NCBI GenBank assembly: GCA_031308135.1
Contig: JAHLJT010009436.1
Coordinates: 221,913,286 to 221,977,285 of the forward strand
Source: Acheta domesticus
Taxonomy: Eukaryota > Arthropoda > Insecta > Orthoptera > Gryllidae
Length of the DNA stretch: 64,000 nucleotides
Direction: 5' to 3'
Below are positions 38,356-50,234 of this stretch, piece by piece. A program made the position numbers and the translations under genes. Each line of letters begins with the position of its first letter. The first letter of the stretch is position 1. The notes below the pieces were generated by a model. That model worked only from the letters and a program-made list of their open reading frames with translations. It was not told where the DNA came from and ran no database searches.

Positions 38356-40612
38356 AATAAATTGCATGTACTTACTACATTCTGTTTGTGGAATTTTATG
38401 TGTTATACCAATACTTTCAATCAATTGTCACTTACACTTTTTCATATTTTTTTCTTCTCGCGTATTTATAAAGAAAAGTTTGAAACTGATCTTGCCGCAT
38501 CAATCGGCATTTAAAAATAATTAAAATAATTTGAATAGAATTCTAGTACCTGTTTTAGGACTCTTGATAAATTGTGGCTGACCGAAAGGAGCCATTAACC
38601 ACTTATGCGATTATAATATCTCCAAAAATCCGAGATCACAGTGGATCCCAGCTTGACAACACTTTCTATTATTTAAAATAACAACCTTCAAAACCAACGT
38701 TGTCACACATTAAATTCCTCCAAATACCCATCTACCAATACTGCTGTACTTTAATTGTACTGCCGTTTTACTAAAACAAGTGTATTATTGCCGAACTTCA
38801 TCAATTTAATCGTTCCTTCAAAACCCAAAGGTACTCTCTTCTAGCCAACTCTCTACTATATTAAAACACTTCTATAAGGCATGCATCCCTCAGTCAATTT
38901 CAGAATAACACGTAAATCGCACAGTCCCTCAACCTACCTGCAAGTACGTAATAATTATGGTTAATTTACTACAACTAAACATATGTGCATTCATACCTTT
39001 TTACGGCAATGTTAACCACATCCATTAGAAAATTATATCTTCCAAACATTAAGTCTCTTGTACTCACGCCTACACGCAATTAAAATCAATATTCAAGTTA
39101 CTTTTATAAATAAAGCGGAAAAAACTATTACTATCATACTAAAACAAATATTTAGGGATAGACAACTGACAGAGAGAAATAAACAAATACGCAATTCTTT
39201 TTAATGATGAAATCAGTAATATATCTCAGACGTCATCTTCTTGTGGCACGCAGCAAAACTATTAACATTGATGCACTCTCGAATTTCTTTTCTTTTTTTC
39301 CTGATAATGGAATCTGATCTTGCCTTCATTTTCCCTTTTGTGATATAATTCATTTTGATAATTGTGATTGACTACTTTTATTTTCTCTCCGTCTGAAACA
39401 TTAACAACATGTGTTGAATTTCGCCAACAAATAAATCTCAGTACTTTGACGCAAAGTTCCATTCCTGTGGATCACGGACATTGGAATTGCTACCTTACAC
39501 TGGCTGGAATTTCAACATGTACTGGAGGACGAGACCGAATTTGTATTTTTGGTTTTATAATTTTGGGTATTGGAAAAATAAATTGTTGTATTGATTGAAA
39601 GATGTTAGTTTCAAATTTAATATACAACAATATCCAACTACATTTTAAATTTTTTATCAAAACTGTACCAGATTATTGACATAGTTCCCATTTTAGCCTT
39701 GTTTCCATTTTTCGTTGCCGAAACGTCCGTCCGTCCGTCTTGTTTGACTTTTTTTGTAAATCAGTTCTAAAAGTCTGGTTTTCTTCAGAAAAAATGCCAC
39801 TCTTTCTTAAACGAAGCATCTTGCGAACACTTACATGAAAGTTTCTTTTCTATTAAAATTGTAGTGTAGCCAAGTTGAAGAGTTTGTTATTTGTCTTAGA
39901 ATTAAGTAAATGTGTTTTAATTATTTTCAGAGTGCTTATTGTCAGTGAGCCACAGCGACATGCAGTTGCAAGTCAACGACATTTCACTTGTAACTTACAC
40001 ACGAATACGCTATTTAATCAACTTACGAAATGAAATTACACTGATCAGATCCTATTTGATCTTTCCAGAACACAATACTTCTGGGGGATTCACACACTTG
40101 CCGTGATGCCAACACATAAATGCTTAAAAGCAACGTTTTTTAAATGATTGTGTTTTATTAAAAGTTAACACAATGTTAAATAATGTGGGAGAAAAAAGTG
40201 AACATTCTCAATATTGTACTTAATGAATTATCGACAGAGGAATTCAAATACTGAAATTTGGAATAAATAAATGTTTTGCTTTTGTTGTTAGTCGTATTAT
40301 TTGAAGTTGCTCAATGACCTCTAGCGGACCTTACCGGAAGTTCCTCACAAGCTTCTGGTGAAGAGAGCGCCTGCCGGCAAGAGTTTAAATTACTTATCGA
40401 GTTGTAACAACACCACCTATCTAGATGGTGTTAGTTGTAACGCCGGCCTACCCTTCAGGGCAAGTCACCGTGCCAACCTACCCAATGCGCATGCGCGTTC
40501 GCTTTCCCGCGCCCCGTCCCTGGCCAACAGCTGTCGGAAAGGCTAGGCTGACCGGACTCCGCCCTCACCCGCAGCCTGCACGCAGCACCGGGCGGCGGCG
40601 AAGACATATCGA
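38356..40612. other. No gene seen; scattered repeat fragments
   Basis: 39220-39284 is shared with 31300-31366. 39700-39790 includes 'CGTCCGTCCGTCCGTC' with decayed X-like flanks in reverse orientation. 40480-40610 is GC-rich. No exon with recognisable protein features. Confidence 0.4.
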
Positions 40613-41178
40613 AAGGCCGATATACACGGTATAGTTTTCCGTGTAGATTCTTCATGTAGTCCAGACTTTATACTTTCTACAAGAGAAAATTATGAACACG
40701 TTCGTAATTTTTTCTTGTAGAAAGCATACACTTTGACTCCAGCGCCTCTAGCGGCAGAATCGTTCACTAACGGTAATCGGCCATGTCGATTTTGTGGTTA
40801 GGTGCGATTGTATGAAGTGATATATTATGATAAACTACTTCTTTCCTTATCCCTGCCTTCCAATTTTTATGCTCTATGCCCTCATGGTTAATTGATTAAA
40901 AATCAAGATTATAGCCAGAACGCACGCATAGAAATACCGTCACTGAAAGCAACGAGTTAGAGATATCTCTAACTCGTTGACTGAAAGTACTCGGACGACG
41001 CAATTGTTATTTCCCGCTAGCCCCCCCTGGCGGCGGCTTGTGGCGATTCATGCAGAAAGCGTATAGACCGTGTATGCGCAACTTTTTGGCTTTTATACGT
41101 TCATTTTGAGATTTTGACGTTCGTATATAGAAACTGTATGAGAATCTACACGAAAACTGTACCGTGTATATCGGCCTT
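40613..41178. mobile_element. 566-bp inverted-repeat DNA element
   Basis: The terminal arms 'AAGGCCGATATACACGGTA' plus 'AGTTTTCCGTGTAGATTCT' at the left are repeated inverted at the right with one gap or mismatch, nearly 40 bases each. Inside are a hairpin (about 40669-40726, 'ACTTTCTACAAGA' against 'TTCTTGTAGAAAG') and a perfect palindrome 'CGAGTTAGAG/ATATCTCTAACTCG' near 40952-40976. Non-coding. No clear target duplication. Confidence 0.7.
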
Positions 41179-41344
41179 AATAGAATACGCATAAGAACTG
41201 AAAAATTAACTTGGTGCGCGTACGTACGATATTAATTGGCTGAAAAACATTATGAATTTACAATTTTCTTTTATCAGTGAAGAGATTTTTCGCCTTCTTA
41301 GCCTTAGGAATAGCTCAACTTACTCTGCCAACCTTGACGCTTCA

Positions 41345-41395
41345 CCACTGCTAATACGGGAAAGTCTGTGCCATTCTGTAGTTACCACTAGTTAC
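41345..41395 (-). mobile_element. Family X head fragment
   Basis: 'AATACGGGAAAGTCTGTGCC' to 'CCACTAG' is the X start read in reverse. The next X copy begins directly at its CTAG. Confidence 0.6.
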
Positions 41396-43064
41396 TTTCT
41401 TGTATACGTACGTATATACGGAGTAATATACGTAATATGGAGAAAGTTATGTGTTACTGCTCCACAAAACAGCGATTTTTCGACAGAAAAACTCGTATTG
41501 TCTCGCCGATACAAGAAAAGTTGATAAAACCTCTTCTGATATGTAGTTAATTACTCTAACACGTTATAGAGTCAGATTTTGGAAATTGTAAGAACTTGAT
41601 AACGAAAAAGTGTTTGTTTCAAAAAGGTCCATCCATCTCTCTGTCCGTCCGTCCGTTCGTCCGTTTGTCCGTCCACCTGTGAACACCACTACTGCTTAAA
41701 CCATACGTATAATTGTTTCCAAAATGAATATTCCCTTATTGATTGAACGGCTCCAAATTTTTTCTTCAATCTTTCCGTGCGGTTAGTGTTAATTGATGAC
41801 TTATAATTAATTTTTGTATACTTTAGTTTTTTCAAAAATTACACAAATATATTTTTTAAATATCTCTCACGGCGTTAATATGCAAATTGCCAGTAATTTG
41901 TGAACATTACTGCATTTGAAAGTGCAAGTGCATCAAGTGACTTCAAATGTAGTTTTTCGAAAACTGAAAAGGTTCCAGTGAAAAAGAGTTTCAATTTCGC
42001 ATTTACAGTACAACTTAAAATACTTTTATCCAATTTTTTCGATGAAAATTTCCATAAGGTCCTAACAAGGTTCTACACTTCTTTAATACTTTAAAAGTAA
42101 TATTTCGATTCTAAGATAAGGAAATTGAAAAATTGAGAAAACTTAAAAAAAAAAATATTTTGGGCGGTCATATCTGGCAACTGGCAAGAGGATGGGGCAA
42201 GACTGGAAAGTTGGCCACACCAAGGAAATTAAAAAACCTTACTATCCTGCGAACAAAACTTCTGCCGACTTGACACCCGGGGGTGGGGTAGAGCGATGTT
42301 GCCACTTACTCGGGCGGCAGACACGTGGTCGTACTTGCATTAGATCAGCTGTTGAGGCTTACTCGTTCAACTTATTGTATTTTGAATGGAATTGTAATAA
42401 TGACACGAGTTTATTTGATGAAATTCTGGTAAATAATTTTGTCGCATTTCCTTACACTATAATCTTGCCAAAGCAAAGAATATTGAAACATTTTTTGCAT
42501 AACACGCGCAAAGCAGATGAAAAGTACGTACAGCGAGACGCGTTTTAAAAAGATGCATAGTATTCATTATGAAAGATTTGTAAGAGAGAAGTATTTAAAA
42601 GCAAGACATTCTTGGTTTGAATACATACCTTTCACAGAACGTTCACAATAAAAAAAAATTGCAGGACTTTTCGAAGTTACTGACTTTACCGGTTATTTAC
42701 AAGGTTTTCAAGGAGGCGTCCTATTGAATGCATTGGCATAAAGATAAAAATTAGAAGTGTCCCTTAAGGTGGATGTACATATACATCGTGTATGTAGTTA
42801 AGTAGACACAACCGCACATACGATGCATAACCAAACATGTAATCGCGCTCCTCTTGGCGCTCGACGCTCTTCAATTTTCAGTTGCTTCGAGCTATTACAT
42901 TTCATTTGTTTCTTAGTAAACGTCGGCAACTCTGTAGTGACATCATCACAATTTGACGCCTCTGATTGGATAACGGAACCCCCTCTACCCTGTCAGCCTG
43001 GAGCAAGGCAGAAATATTATTCGCAGTATGGGAGAAAGTTTGTGTCATTCTATAGCACCACTAG
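41396..43064 (-). mobile_element. Family X copy E, reversed, with a foreign insert
   Basis: The tail at 41396-41480 (GTATACGTACG, 'GAGTAATATACG'), microsatellite 41636-41678 (GTCCGTCC), interior to about 42235, then the head finishing at 43000-43064 ('ATAGCACCACTAG'). About 42236-43010 does not match other X copies and is an insertion of unknown type without a recognisable coding region. Confidence 0.6.
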
Positions 43065-43411
43065 TTTGCATTCCCATATGTCGTGGGTTTAGCCGAAAGT
43101 ATTTTTATCCATTCCTTATCAATGAAAGAAATGTCAGGAACAAAAGGAATAGCAATTTTGTCCTCTAGCTTCAAAATTTCCCCCAAAAATATAACTTCAT
43201 ATTCAAATGACTCATTTACAGACAGACTTTTCCCTAAATAATAAATTTCCTGTGTCTTCAACTCCACTAAAACATAATCACCTACGATCGATGATGTCTT
43301 AACGTCTTCGGCATCAACAAACTCAGGTTCAAGAACTAAATGCGACCGATCATAATCATGTGATGAATCTTGCAAAATCACTTTACCGTCATCTTTGTAA
43401 CGTAAGGCCGG
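43061..43411 (-). pseudogene. Fragment of a transposon-type coding exon
   Basis: Open for about 115 codons, ending at a TAG formed by the CTAG of X copy E. It contains 'DYVLVELKT', 'YYLGKSLS', 'YEVIFLG', 'FVPDISFIDKEWI'. This pattern (a beta-rich 'VGDYVLV' module followed by an acidic DIS-x-ID-E-W/D-I tail) recurs at the C-termini of many insect transposon-derived proteins. It carries no catalytic residues, so the parent family is unsure. The N-terminal part is replaced by a GC-rich block. Confidence 0.45.
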
Positions 43412-43770
43412 CGGTTTGAAAACACCGCGCTGGCAACACGCTAACAGCGAGGCAAAGAGCGCCGACGGCGCGTTCCCGCCGTCGCGACGGCAACGGGCGG
43501 CACGGAACGCGGACATCGCCGCGCGCTGTGCTTCGCTGGGCGCGCCTATGAGGAGCGGAGTTCCGGCGGCGCGTATAATATTCTCTGGCTCTACGATACA
43601 ATACTCTCTGGCGGCGCGCCCGAAAAGTACGCGGCGCCCACTGCCCGGGCTTCGCGCGCTGAGATCCTGCCAATGGGGAATAGCTGCGGGAAACCGCGCG
43701 AAAGAGCCGACGAGTATATAAGGGCACTGGCAGAGGATTAAAGTCAGTGGTCAAAACGAATGCCCCAGGG
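43412..43770 (+). promoter_or_regulatory. GC-rich block with TATA box, LTR- or promoter-like
   Basis: Strongly CpG-rich, ending in 'CGAGTATATAAGGGCACTGG' (TATATAA at 43715-43721) with a plausible start about 30 bases on. This layout fits an LTR or a TATA promoter pointing right. No second LTR or downstream gag frame was seen, so a solo LTR or relic is possible. Confidence 0.35.
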
Positions 43771-43883
43771 CCGCCCTCTGCGTCCCAAGGTTCATTTCTG
43801 TAAAGGTTTTACAATGAGATGAGAATTGAATTTTGTCATTTAAAGAGCAGATCAAAGTCAATTTTGAATATTTTGTATCAAAC

Positions 43884-44270
43884 ACTAGAAAAACCCGGCA
43901 GACGTTGTTCTGCTCTTCATCTCCCATCTCCGTTTCTCACTATCGCTTCCTCCCTCCCTCACTCTGCCCCTGCCGCTCTCTGTCCCTCTCATTCACATTT
44001 ACTTGCAGATTCTGCACGTCTCTGAGCAGACGAAGTAATATCGGGAAGCGCCGTACCAGCAAAAATGTAATAGAATGTTCAGGAAGAGTTCATTCTGTAG
44101 AGTGCGGTGTGAGAAACGTTTCTTTGAGAACTTCGACCTCACAATTTTAGTTCTTAATGCTGTAGAACGCCTCGTTTATGAGTTATATAACGATATAGAT
44201 TCAAAAGGCTGCCGAGTGTGTTGCAGGTTGCATTTGACTTGTAACTCTTGTGCTTATTGCTATTTATGAA
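43884..44270 (+). repeat. Dispersed repeat family R copy
   Basis: Starts 'CTAGAAAAACCCGGCAGACG' and later has 'AGCAAAAATGTAATAGAATG' and 'TCATTCTGTAGAGTGCGG', in line with 11845-11885. Short open frames inside are not conserved. Confidence 0.5.
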
Positions 44271-44554
44271 AGGAAACAATGTATATTAAATATAATGTAT
44301 AAAAATTAATGTTTGTTTGTTAGTCCGTGCTTAATGCGCTGCCGTATCGTTCGTAGGATTGCCATAAAACTGTGTCAACTAATTTTTTCCACTTGGGGGA
44401 AGGATGTAGGCATAGTACAATTATTGTAACTCTGCTAGACGGCGCTCCAGCACAAGATGGCGTTTCATTTAAATGTAATTCCCAATACACCTGAACTTGA
44501 TTGTTACTGAGCGTGTCCGTGTGATGTGGGTCGAGGCAGAGCAAAGGTAACGCA

Positions 44555-45051
44555 AAAAAGAGAGAGGAAATGGGAAAAGAGAGAGAAAAAGAGAGAGAAG
44601 GAGAGAGAGGAAAAGAGAGGGAAAGAGAGAGAGAAGGAAGAGCAAGGACATTGTCACATCGTCACAGTGGACAGCAAGGAATCGCGGCGAAGTGTCTCGT
44701 GACGAGAGAGCGCGTGGTTTCGTCCGACGCTCACAAAAACGTCAGTGTCCTAAAATTCCCCGCTGCGTTGCTTCTCCGTCTCCCCGGTGAGCAGCGATCT
44801 CCGCCGCCATCGCATTCACCACACAGAGAGAGAAAGTGAAAAAAGGTAGAGGGAAAAGGGAGAGAGGAGAGAGGGGGACGAAGAGAGAGAGAAAGAGAAA
44901 GAGGGAAAAAAGGAGAGGGAAAGAGAGGTTAAGTAGGAGAGGGAAAAGAGGGGAAAGAGAGAGAGGGGGAAAGAGAGAGGGTAAAAGGAGAGAGAAATAG
45001 AAAGGGGGAGAAAAGAGAGGGAAAAGAGCTAGAGATAGGGAAAGAGAGTGA

Positions 45052-45105
<54 letters not shown>

Positions 45106-45112
45106 GTAATTA
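44555..45112. repeat. GA-rich simple sequence with a CpG-rich insert
   Basis: Irregular (GA)n, (GGGAAA)n and a final (GT)n(GA)n stretch at 45050-45100. In the middle, 44640-44815, the sequence is non-repetitive and CpG-rich. All open frames here are simple-sequence artefacts. Confidence 0.75.
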
Positions 45113-45384
45113 AATCTTGAATAAGAAATATATAATAAGATACCTCTTTCAAATTTCAAACGATATTTCCACAATTATTTCTTCTACGACCGTCCGTCCT
45201 TTCGTAGATTGATTATTTCGGATTTTCGGGCGCATCAAGTGCTAAGGTAAGTAGATTAGTCACATAAGTGAAGTGCATGTTTTTCTCAGTGGTATCGGTG
45301 ATCTTCCCTCGCTGTGGATACCTGTTATAAAAAAAAAAGTAATAGTGCCTGCACCTATATGTATCAAGGCGATTAGTAGACTAG

Positions 45385-46345
45385 ATTCACATTTCCTTGG
45401 TCCTTGACACAGAAAAATCAATGAAATCAATGAATCATCAAAATCAATATTCCGTGATTGATATCCCTGATGTCACGACTCCTTCTCAAAAATTTATGCA
45501 AAGTTCTCAAAAATGACTCCTAATTTTCTCTTTAATTTTTTCCCTTGAATAGAGCATAGAAGGCCATAAAAATGGCACAGATATAATGTTCGTTGAATCC
45601 TCTGAATTTTCGAAAATTGCAAAATTTTGAAAATTTATTTGGTGTATTCCTGCAGCAACGATGTTGATGACAGAAATTTTGAGATAATAAAATCTTTTCT
45701 TCAAAAATAGATCTTTAAATAAGATTATGCTCTGTTTTATGAAAATATGCGAAGTTTTCGCGGAATTTTGCGAATTGTGAAATAAAAGCAGTTTTAAAAG
45801 CAAGATTTTGTCAAAAAGCAGTTCCAACTTTTTCTTAACATTTTTTATCTAATAGTCTGATGTACACTTATGAAAGTGATTGTTGCTTGGTGAAAACTTT
45901 CGTTGAATTGTTTGATTTTTCGAACATTGGAAAAGTTACAAATATGAGCGAGAAATTATGAATTATGAAGAACTATGTGGGACCACACGTTAGTCTCGCA
46001 TACTACTAACGGAGAATATAGAAAGATAAGTAATGTTGCAGCGAAAAGCGGCAATTTTTCGATGGAAAAAATTTTATTGTAGGTCTCTGTTACCGAAAAA
46101 GAGGTTATTTCTTTTTCCTATAAGTAGTAAATTATTTCTTTTAAGATATTCTGGGAGAATCCAGGATTTTTCAGGTTTGTAAACTGAAAATTTGGTTAAG
46201 GGAAAACCTCTGTGCTTCCCTTTGTCTATCCGTTTGTAAGCAACTCCAGCGACAAAAGTGTGAACACGATTTTCCTCAAATTCGATATTTCTTGATCGAT
46301 ATACGTGATGTCACGATCACTGATGAAACTTAAAGTTTTAACTAC
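45385..46345 (-). mobile_element. Family X interior, strongly diverged
   Basis: In reverse orientation it keeps 'AATATTCCGTGATTGATATC', 'CTCAAAAATGACTCC', 'GAATTTTCGAAAATTGC' and a decayed 'TGTCTATCCGTTTGTAAGCA' at 46224 where the microsatellite should be. It appears as two overlapping partial copies. Confidence 0.45.
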
Positions 46346-47081
46346 CGAAATCTCGCCGCAAGTGCTCTCCTTCCTTGGTTACAACTGAATGATCAAACAG
46401 GATACTTCCCTGGCAAGAAATAAACGATGTATTTCTCTCACTAACCAGCGATATGTTTGATGATGGATAGAAATTCTGCCTCTAACCGTTCCGTATATTC
46501 GAACATTGTCATCACAAAGGTTAATTCAAAATAATCCAAATAAAAAATAGTATTCTCTTGATTCACAAGGTCAAGTACTTCATAAATGTCCTGCGTCAGT
46601 ATTACCTCTTTATCTCATTAACAAATTCCAATTTCCAATGCATATGCCGAGATTGTGTAGACCTGATCTTCAGAAAGAGGAATGACCGCGAACACAGTCG
46701 AGCTATCCGATGGCGACAGATTTCACGCTTAATAAACTAATCGATCTGGATTTCATCGGCATTTTCACCGCAGGAGGAAATTACTAACCGAGCACTCGGC
46801 ATCTGGCAGCGAATTGCATTGCTAGGGCACTCGCTGCCACGTGGGTCAACTGCGAATGGGTCGAGCCCCCACCATCAACCCCTATTCAGTGGCCTAAACC
46901 AAAAACCTCGAAGTAAATTACTGTCATATTAATAATTTTTTGTAGTATTTTCTTCAGTTTTTTGCCTATTTCTTGCATTTTATGTTTAAATGCTACAAAG
47001 TTACATGTTTTGTTCGAAACTCCAATTCCAGAATTTCAAAATATTGAAATGTTAAAGTCACTGCTAGCAATAAATATATTG
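46346..47081. other. No gene seen
   Basis: AT-rich DNA with one moderately GC-rich patch near 46780-46910. No supportable features. Confidence 0.4.
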
Positions 47082-47147
47082 TTATAAATATTATTATTAT
47101 TATTATTATTATTGTTATTATTATTATTGTTATTATTATTATTATTC
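47082..47147. repeat. (ATT)n microsatellite
   Basis: About 20 ATT units with a few GTT interruptions. Confidence 0.85.
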
Positions 47148-47450
47148 AATGTTTAACCAGGTTGGTCTACAGCAGTATTTCCGAGTGAGCTCGGTATCGA
47201 CTCCCTGTGAGTCGATGAAATATAAAAAGGGGTCAGTGATGATCAAAAGTTCGATTGGAGGCCGAAAGGCGAATACACACCGACAAAAGACCTGTGTAAA
47301 CAAAATACTATTGAAAGAAAAATTCTTGTCGGTCCCTGGTTACGAAAAATGGATCAATCTTGTTTTTATATTAATTTAAAAAACGTTGTGTACATAAAAT
47401 TCATGATTTGTGGATTCTTGTTACTGAAAACTCCTTTGACAGTAAAAAAA

Positions 47451-48321
47451 CGTCTGTCCGACTCTCCGTCCGTCCGACTCTCCGTCCGTCCGACTCTCCG
47501 TCCGTCCGACTCTCCGTCCGTCCGACTCTCCGTCCGTCCGACTCCCCGTCGGTCCGACTCCCCGTCCGTCCGACTCTCCGTCCGTCCGACTCTCCGTCCG
47601 TCCGACTCCCCGTCCGTCCGACTCTCCGTCCGTCCGACTCTCCGTCCGTCCGACTCTCCGTCCGTCCGACTCTCCGTCCGTCCGACTCTCCGTCCGTCCG
47701 ACTCTCCGTCTGTCCGACTCTCCGTCTGTCCGATTCTCCGTCTGTCCGACTCTCCGTCTGTCCGACTCTCCGTCTGTCCGACTCTCCGTCTGTCCGACTC
47801 TCCGTCTGTCCGACTCTCCGTCTGTCCGACTCTCCGTCTGTCCGACTCTCCGTCTGTCCGACTCTCCGTCTGTCCGACTCTCCGCCTGTCCGACTGTCCG
47901 TCTGTCGGACTCTCCGTCTGTCCGACTCTCCGTCTGTCCGACTCTCCGTCTGTCCGACTCTCCGTCTGTCCGACTCTCCGTCTGTCCGTCTCTCCGTCTG
48001 TCCGACACTATGTCTGTCCGACTCTCCGTCTGTCCGACTCTCCGTCTGTCCGACTCTCCGTCTGTCCGACTCTCCGTCTGTCTGACTCTCCGCCTGTCCG
48101 ACTCTCCGCCTGTCCGACTCTCCGTCTGTCCGACTCTCCGTCTGTCCGACTCTCCGTCTGTCCGACTCTCCGTCTGTCCGACTCTCCGTCTGTCCGACTC
48201 TCCGTCTGTCCGACTCTCCGTCTGTCCGACTCTCCGCCTGTCCGACTGTCCGTCTGTCGGACTCTCCGTCTGTCCGACTCTCCGTCTGTCCGACTCTCCG
48301 TCTGTCCGACTCCGTCTGTCC
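47451..48321 (+). repeat. 16-bp tandem array, left part
   Basis: Unit CTCCGTCTGTCCGACT. The first quarter uses the GTCCGTCC variant, the rest GTCTGTCC. About 54 units with point variants. A distinctive variant cluster (CCGCCTGTCCGACTGTCC) at 47882 reappears at 48234, exactly 352 bases or 22 units later. Because 16 is not a multiple of 3, all frames stay open on both strands, giving false S-V-R-L-S-V proteins. Confidence 0.9.
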
Positions 48322-48435
48322 CATAGAGGAGAGATACAGCTAGAGTGCGCATGAGCCTACTGCGCAGGTTTCAACATGAGGTGGTCATAAGTCACGTGAC
48401 TTTGGGACACCGGCAGCTCGTGCAGTACGGTGCTG
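48322..48435 (+). repeat. Left terminal inverted repeat of the P-like element
   Basis: Starts CATAGAGGAGAGATAC and includes GTCACGTGACTTTGGGACA. Pairs with 50120-50234. Confidence 0.65.
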
Positions 48436-48581
48436 TATGTAGCTTTGCGTGCTGTTTGCTGTTTGTGGTGCTACAGCGTAATTATTTTGGGACGTTGTGG
48501 ATATTTGTTCACTGCTTATGATCCAAAATTCTTTCTTTTTTCAAGAAGTGCAATAACAATTTAACTTTGCAAATTGTGTTC

Positions 48582-49210
48582 CACAGGATGAAACAACTGT
48601 GTTAAATGTCAGTTCACGCCAGTATGCAAGTGTGCCACAAGTGAATTGTCCTGAACTGGGCAGTGAGGTACCAACTGACCATATGTACTTGCCATCAGTA
48701 CACAATCTTGAAACTTGATTGTCTCCCTGTGTTGTGGACATTGTAACTTATATTGAAGGATTTTTACTTATAAAGTTGCAAAAGTCTCTTGCTTGTGTGA
48801 CTTCAAGCTAATTTTTTGCCGGACTGATAGTGATGAAGGATCATATTCCTTCATTCAGGGGAAGGATGATTATGGACTGAAATACCCTTCTGCACATGTT
48901 ATAAAAATCTGCAAAAGAGCAGAGGTAGAAGTAAGAATACTTCAGGGGAGAGGTGACATTTTAATAAAGGCAGCATGTAGTACAATTGTAAATAGATGTC
49001 TGAGAGAATTTGTGAATAGTTCTTTTTTTAGTAATTTAACATATTATATTATTGGTCAAGAGGACATAATGAATCACAGGATGTATTTAAAGCAATATTG
49101 TTTAAATATATTGACATAAGATTAAAACATGTAGGAAGAGAGCACACCCAAATTTACTAAAAAATAGTATTAGATCAGTTAACAAGAAAATTATTTTATT
49201 TAGAGAACAT
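48582..49210 (+). pseudogene. P-type transposase C-terminal remnant
   Basis: One frame from about 48582 has 'DHMYLPSVHNLET', a stop at 48717, then 'VVDIVTYIEGFLLIKLQ' and 'KSLAC' to a second stop. Another frame continues with 'DSDEGSYSFIQGKDDYG', 'LKYPSAHVIKICKRAE' to a stop at 49119, and a third resumes as 'KYIDIRLKHVGREHT'. The Y-I-x-G-F, G-L-x-Y-P-S and I-D-I-R-L motifs in this order are those of the C-terminal part of P-element/THAP9-like transposases. Stops and frameshifts make it non-functional. The N-terminal THAP finger and the catalytic core are absent, so the copy is internally deleted. Confidence 0.6.
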
Positions 49211-49309
49211 TAATCCTATGTGTATTTACTGGTGTAAGTTGTGTTTATAGTATGTTAGTGTTAGTAATTTGTATGATTGTAGTTGATTTTTATTAGTAAA
49301 TTATTTGAA

Positions 49310-49720
49310 AAATATGTACTTCTGCTTCCAGGTCAAAGACCCCCATTTCGATCAGGTTTTTGTCCAGTTTTCCTGATCCATTGAGCAAATGCTGAGATGT
49401 CCCTTGTTTTGCTTTTGGACATAAATGTAGCTTCACTACGCCCACGTTTTCTTGAGCTTACTTGCTAGTAGTGGTAGGAGTAAAGCCAGTGGCATGTTAC
49501 TGTTGTTAGTAATACAAAGAAAAAAATAAAACATCCAGTTTGTTTATCGATGCAAATAGGTTTTATATAACTCAGGAAGGAAAATGTCTAATGTGATGGT
49601 TAAAATATTGGGAAGAGCTTTTGTAGCTCAAGAAAATGTGTGAAGATGGAACTTTTCCCCCATATGTCACATACAGTTTTTACGTTTTTGACTAAATAAA
49701 TCAAAATATAAATCAAAGGT
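49310..49720 (+). repeat. Segment shared with the X variant module
   Basis: 'TTTCGATCAGGTTTTTGTCC', 'GAGCAAATGCTGAGATG' and 'GACATAAATGTAGCTTCAC' match 1455-1545 and 25845-25935. So the two variant X copies and this P-like element share an internal segment. Confidence 0.6.
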
Positions 49721-50119
49721 AAAACCCTTTTTCCCTCTATAAATCCTTGAAATATAATTTTGATAACTTGCTATTATAAATGACACTGATGTGAATCTTC
49801 AATAGTAGAATGTCTAACACTGAGTAATAGAAATTTGGATTAATGCATCCCATGGAGTTAATTTATTTTACAAATATTTTTTATTTATAGTCCTATGTAA
49901 TTGTACTTGAAAAACAGGTTTAGTGGAGTATGCGGTTGTGTGAAGTTGGACAAAAATCGGAATTTTCATATACTTGAGCAAATAGAGCAGAAAAACTTAA
50001 ATTCACTTTTCTGCTATAAGCAACATTTTTAGGGTTGATTAATAAATGAGAAAATAAAGCTGGAATGAAACACCTTCAGTACGTATAAAAAGAAATCGTT
50101 TAATGCGAGACGGGTGTTC

Positions 50120-50234
50120 TTGTAGATGCCACCTAGCTGTCCCAAAGTCACGTGACACTGGCGCGAGAGATGTTGATACCCGGCCGGGCCTTCTGCGCAG
50201 CTCGGTGCGCACTCTAGTATATCTCCCCTCTATG
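50120..50234 (-). repeat. Right terminal inverted repeat of the P-like element
   Basis: Reads inverted relative to the left end, from 'CCCAAAGTCACGTGAC' to 'CTCCCCTCTATG'. Confidence 0.65.

Larger units (their letters stand above)
48322..50234 (+). mobile_element. P-superfamily-like DNA transposon, 1913 bp, decayed
   Basis: Ends CATAGAGG...CCTCTATG and is flanked by the 8-base repeat GTCTGTCC at 48314-48321 and 50235-50242. The terminal ~100 bases are imperfect inverted repeats: 'CTAGAGTGCGCA', 'CTGCGCAG' and 'GTCACGTGACTTTGGGACA' occur in both arms. It contains the C-terminal part of a transposase (48582-49210) and a segment related to the X variant module. An 8-bp duplication, CA-starting ends and this type of transposase fit the P superfamily. 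Confidence 0.7.

Noticed and set aside
42192..42548. 118-codon open frame on the plus strand
   Set aside because: It begins inside the X copy E remnant and crosses into the insert; no recognisable motif or matching splice structure.
44742..45152. Leu/Ser/Pro-rich frames in the GA tract
   Set aside because: Translation of (CTCTCC)n simple sequence.
47349..48354. Long frames with S-V-R-L-S-V-type repeats on both strands
   Set aside because: A 16-base repeat without stop words stays open in all six frames. They begin and end in transposon sequence and are not proteins. The same holds for 50039-50953.
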